From positions 124,001 to 188,000 of the forward strand of contig CBDFFW010000001.1 of the NCBI GenBank assembly GCA_965246945.1: a stretch of 64,000 nucleotides of DNA, in the 5' to 3' direction. The stretch comes from CBDFFW01 sp965246945. GTDB taxonomy: Bacteria > Pseudomonadota > Alphaproteobacteria > UBA11073. The notes beneath the pieces are model-generated. The model was not told the DNA's origin and ran no database searches. It saw nothing but the letters and a program-made list of their open reading frames with translations. The translations under genes and the position numbers were made by a program. This document shows positions 61,331 through 64,000 of the stretch, piece by piece (within the stretch, counting starts at the first letter, position 1; every line of letters begins with the position of its first letter).

Positions 61331-62476
61331 TTACGGTTGTAAAATTTTTGGCACTGGTTGTGGCATGGTGAGCCAATTATGTTTATCGGCGGAAAGTCTC
61401 GCTGGACTCCATTGGTATTCATTGGGGCTGCCCAGATCATCATCATTCAAATCGATATGCGGGCAATGAATGGCTGCCGCGGCTATCAGTGCAGTGGCGA
61501 TATCGGTTGTTACTTCTGCATTGGCGCCGTAAATCGTGCCGCCGCGGACATCCCAAGGATTTTTAAGACCACCACCCAAATGACAAATACTGCCTCCCCT
61601 GGCCAGCGTTAATGCTTCACCTTGCCGCATATCATTGGCCTTATCATTGCCATGTACATGCCCGGCCCAAAGTGGATCGATCATCGCCCGGCGAACTGCC
61701 GCATGGGCATATTCCATGCCTGCCGTATAAACGATGTATTTTTCGCGTAGTTTTTCAACCGCGGCATCAAAGGCAGGGTGAAATTCTTTGGCAAAAGAGT
61801 TTTTATCTAATACGATGTAGGGCCGATTAACCGCTTTGGCCGCCCCGTAGCGCAAATCGCGAAAGGCAACCGGCACTTCTTTTAGATCAGCAAAAGCCGG
61901 TAATTTTTCAAGGGCTTTAAATTCAAGTTTTTCGGTGAGTGGATTAAAATAGGTCCGCGCGGCAAATACACCTTCCGGCCCGCCCATGATCAAGGTGCCT
62001 TCATTGGGATCGTAAACCCAAGCACCATGATAAATAAAACGATCAGCCGTTGTTGGCTCGAAATCGGCAACCATGCAGCCCCAAAAAGCATCAGCTGCAT
62101 CTGGCTCCGGCCCAGCTTTGCATTTATAGGTTAAACTTTTGGTGCCATCGACCGGGTCAACAATAAATACACGGGCACTCTTTTGCAGTGCGCGGATAAA
62201 AGCCCAGCGATAATCTTCAGCACTTTGAATGGTTTCTTCGCCGGTGACAATTGCACCTTTGCACCAAGAGAGTTTAGGTAGGGCCTGCATCAAGGCAAAT
62301 TCGGTTGCTTTATCCAATCTGGTAACCAGATCTTTATTGATTTCAGTACCTTTGTTTTGAATATCAATATCCTGCTCACCCTGGCAATAAGCTGCAAAAT
62401 CAATCATTGCATGACGATGAACCATTAAGGCAATGGCTTGCGCCGTTTCCAATAAATATTGTGAATCTTTGAACAT
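61331..62476 (-). CDS. Inositol monophosphatase-family protein (extended)
   Basis: A 381-residue member of the IMPase/FBPase metal-dependent phosphatase fold, longer than the usual 260-280. Metal-binding residues are visible as Glu80/81 in IVTGEET, Asp107 and Asp110 in FIVDPVDGTKSL, and the C-terminal motif in NPWDVRGGTIY, corresponding to W-D-x-x-[AG]-G. Extra residues lie between these, including a segment with FHPAFDAAVEKLREKYIVYT. The substrate may be a sugar phosphate or 3'-phosphoadenosine-type compound; not decided. It starts 70 bases from the TipF-like gene, same strand. Confidence 0.75.
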   Translation of the reverse strand: MFKDSQYLLETAQAIALMVHRHAMIDFAAYCQGEQDIDIQNKGTEINKDLVTRLDKATEFALMQALPKLSWCKGAIVTGEETIQSAEDYRWAFIRALQKSARVFIVDPVDGTKSLTYKCKAGPEPDAADAFWGCMVADFEPTTADRFIYHGAWVYDPNEGTLIMGGPEGVFAARTYFNPLTEKLEFKALEKLPAFADLKEVPVAFRDLRYGAAKAVNRPYIVLDKNSFAKEFHPAFDAAVEKLREKYIVYTAGMEYAHAAVRRAMIDPLWAGHVHGNDKANDMRQGEALTLARGGSICHLGGGLKNPWDVRGGTIYGANAEVTTDIATALIAAAAIHCPHIDLNDDDLGSPNEYQWSPARLSADKHNWLTMPQPVPKILQP

Positions 62477-62546
62477 ATCTAAATCTATTGTCCTATTTTA
62501 ACCGTCGTTAACCGGTTAATGCAAATAGTTACAATAGGTTTGGGCA

Positions 62547-63728
62547 TCACCCCAAAGGCCAGTTGGCGCGGGGTTCGCCGAAAAGGTAGCCTTGGCCGAA
62601 ATCGATCGACAAATCGAGCAGTTCGCGCAATTGCTGTTCGCTTTCGATTTTGCTGCCGATCAGATCAATGCCGTTGCGGTCGAGCAATACTTTCAGTTCG
62701 CGCAAGCGCATTTCGCCGCTGGGTTGGCGCAAATGCTCTAGCAATAAATCGCTATCCACTTTTACCGTTTTGATCTTGCGGGCGATGAGTGCGGTGATCG
62801 GCAAATTCAAATCATAAACCTGGTCCATCGAAAACCGGCAACCCAAGCGGCCTAACCCATCCAGCACGGGCAGCATATCGGGGGGCAATTGTTGCAGATC
62901 TGCCTGCGCCAATTCAAAAATTAATTTGGGTGCGAGTGCAGCATTTTGGCCCAGGAACTGCACCAGCTCGGTCATGAAATTGGTATCGCGCAAGGTATTG
63001 GAGGCGATGTTGCAAAAGAAACGCAAAGGGCTGTTGCGGCGTTCCGTATCGCGCAGCATTTGAATGCAGCGGATGAGTTGCAGATTATCCAAGGCCTGCA
63101 CCAATTCCTGGCCGGCGGGAATATTGATATACCGTTCCGGTAATAAATAACCGCCCTGATCCAGGCGGATGCGCGAGAACATTTCATAAAAACGCGGCTT
63201 GCGCTGCGGCAGGCTGACAATCGGCTGCAGAAAAATTTCAATCCGGTCCGCGCGGATGGCTTCCCGCACGGCGCTGAGCACGGTGTGGTCATTCATTTCA
63301 CTGCCCGCATGGGCATCGTTGGCTTGATCAATGGTGGTAATGGCGGCGGCGCGGGCCGTGGCAAGGGTATTCTGAGAGTCGCCGCGCAAAATTTGATCAA
63401 TCAAATTCTGCATGATTTTCACTTCAGAAAGCACATCTTCATAACGATCAGGGTTGGTGCCCATGGACGCTTGTTGCAATTCATCGCTCAGATGCTGGGT
63501 TTCGATTTGCTGCGCTTCGATTTCTTTTTGGTTGCGCAGCAGGCGCACTTCCATGGCGCTTAAACGTTGCAAAGTGTAGAGCGCGATATGCGACAGACCG
63601 GCCACCACCGCAAAGGCAAAGCCCATCAGCACCGAAACACCAGGCGGCATTTGATGCGTAAAAATCAACAATTCCGCAATGGCAACTGCCGCCAATAAAT
63701 AAGCCGCACCAAAGGCGATCACAAGCAT
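62547..63728 (-). CDS. tipF: TipF-like degenerate EAL-domain protein
   Basis: The 393-residue protein has two N-terminal transmembrane segments (about 1-20 and 28-55), a coiled-coil stretch (about 55-120) and a C-terminal EAL domain (about 150-393). Catalytic residues are partly lost: EAL reads YEMF, the D-D-F-G motif reads SMDQVYDL, while the QGY motif, the C-terminal lysine (KTVKVD) and the last glutamate remain. This layout matches Caulobacter TipF, a cyclic-di-GMP-binding protein that positions the flagellum at the pole, rather than an active phosphodiesterase. The flagellar genes elsewhere in the window agree. Confidence 0.72.
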   Translation of the reverse strand: MLVIAFGAAYLLAAVAIAELLIFTHQMPPGVSVLMGFAFAVVAGLSHIALYTLQRLSAMEVRLLRNQKEIEAQQIETQHLSDELQQASMGTNPDRYEDVLSEVKIMQNLIDQILRGDSQNTLATARAAAITTIDQANDAHAGSEMNDHTVLSAVREAIRADRIEIFLQPIVSLPQRKPRFYEMFSRIRLDQGGYLLPERYINIPAGQELVQALDNLQLIRCIQMLRDTERRNSPLRFFCNIASNTLRDTNFMTELVQFLGQNAALAPKLIFELAQADLQQLPPDMLPVLDGLGRLGCRFSMDQVYDLNLPITALIARKIKTVKVDSDLLLEHLRQPSGEMRLRELKVLLDRNGIDLIGSKIESEQQLRELLDLSIDFGQGYLFGEPRANWPLG

Positions 63729-63810
63729 GGTTTAGCTATACGCGGATTGCATGCCGTTGTCATCCCAGGTGATGAGATAATTAGCCTTGTCAGATGCCGC
63801 CGCACATCGC

Positions 63811-64000
63811 ATGAAGATAAGCGTGACCAGCCATTATGAACGCCAGGTGTTGCCTTATACCCCGGCGCAAATTTATGCGCTGGTGCTAGATATCGAAAAA
63901 TATCCACAGTTTCTGCCGTGGTGCGTGGGCGCAAGAATTACCGAGCGCGGCGACGGGTATCTGCTAGCTGATATGTTGATCGGCTATAAAATGCTGCGCG
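63811..64000 (+). CDS. COQ10/RatA-family protein (3' partial)
   Basis: The frame from ATG 63811 is open to the end of the window, giving the first 63 residues. The start SHYERQVLPYTPAQIYALVL followed by DIEKYPQFLPWCVGARI is the N-terminal half of the START-like fold of COQ10 (ubiquinone-binding) and RatA proteins; V-x-D-[IV]-E-x-Y-P-x-F-L-P-W-C is diagnostic. In alphaproteobacteria it is generally thought to assist ubiquinone use. The end is missing. Confidence 0.9.
   Translation, partial: MKISVTSHYERQVLPYTPAQIYALVLDIEKYPQFLPWCVGARITERGDGYLLADMLIGYKMLR

Noticed and set aside
1..64000. CRISPR array, rRNA operon, complete insertion sequence or prophage
   Set aside because: No regular repeat-spacer structure, no rRNA-like sequence and no transposase or phage structural gene was seen; the only mobile traces are the recombinase and the tRNA-Pro remnant.

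Overview
The window looks like a chromosomal segment of a motile, free-living-type alphaproteobacterium with a compact genome. The diagnostic content is alphaproteobacterial: a flagellin / FlbT / FlgK / FlgL cluster, a GT41-type TPR glycosyltransferase beside flagellin (FlmG-like), a TipF-like degenerate EAL protein, a DUF3035 (BamF-like) lipoprotein, an ECF sigma / ChrR pair, a COQ10-family protein and KdsD-LptC-LptA. The sequence alone does not support a genus. Several operons that are usually intact are split here: tolQ-ybgC is far from tolB-pal-cpoB and has no tolR/tolA beside it, secY-adk lies outside a ribosomal-protein operon, dnaG is not followed by rpoD, and lptA is not followed by lptB.

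Layout. 1-7 kb: 3' end of comEC, rnhA, ettA, an HD-domain protein, then tolB-pal-(terminator)-small gene-cpoB on the minus strand. 7-9 kb: prmA running into a tRNA-Pro(GGG), followed by a truncated P4-type integrase and an imperfect repeat of the tRNA 3' end, which is a decayed island. 9-18 kb: a flagellar block with a TPR-methyltransferase, a lone tyrosine recombinase, a TPR-GT41 glycosyltransferase, flagellin, flbT, flgK and flgL, with candidate sigma-70-like and sigma-54-like promoters and a motif shared by flagellin and flbT. 18-28 kb: lptA-lptC-kdsD, an orphan histidine kinase, transketolase, gap, a quinone oxidoreductase, recX, and an ArgD-type aminotransferase. 28-31.5 kb: ECF sigma and a ChrR anti-sigma lacking its usual zinc cysteines, an MFS transporter, tolQ.

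31.5-46 kb: ybgC, two GFTLLE-type pseudopilins, a frameshifted yjbH, a membrane protein, pepF, a frameshifted TraB/GumN-like gene, GNAT, mutT, hisC, adk and secY. 46-53 kb: a BamF-like lipoprotein, a Thr/Lys/His-rich secreted protein, two paralogous leaderless pilin-like proteins flanking a short RNase D, a FliK-like protein and dnaG. 53-60 kb: rlmE, a large SLBB-repeat polysaccharide-export protein, and three tandem paralogous secreted proteins sharing a YEDP motif and repeated SD...YS blades. I could not assign these three to a named family, and they are the best candidate for an undescribed surface system. 60-64 kb: SRP RNA, a structured palindromic repeat, a HAD hydrolase, an IMPase-family protein, the TipF-like protein and the 5' end of a COQ10-family gene.

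Functional themes are the cell envelope (Tol-Pal, Lpt, polysaccharide export, SecY), motility and flagellin modification, central carbon metabolism (tkt-gap), and translation/RNA maintenance. Every stretch longer than about 200 bases between genes is accounted for by a promoter, RNA, repeat or AT-rich spacer entry, or is stated to be empty in a neighbouring entry.
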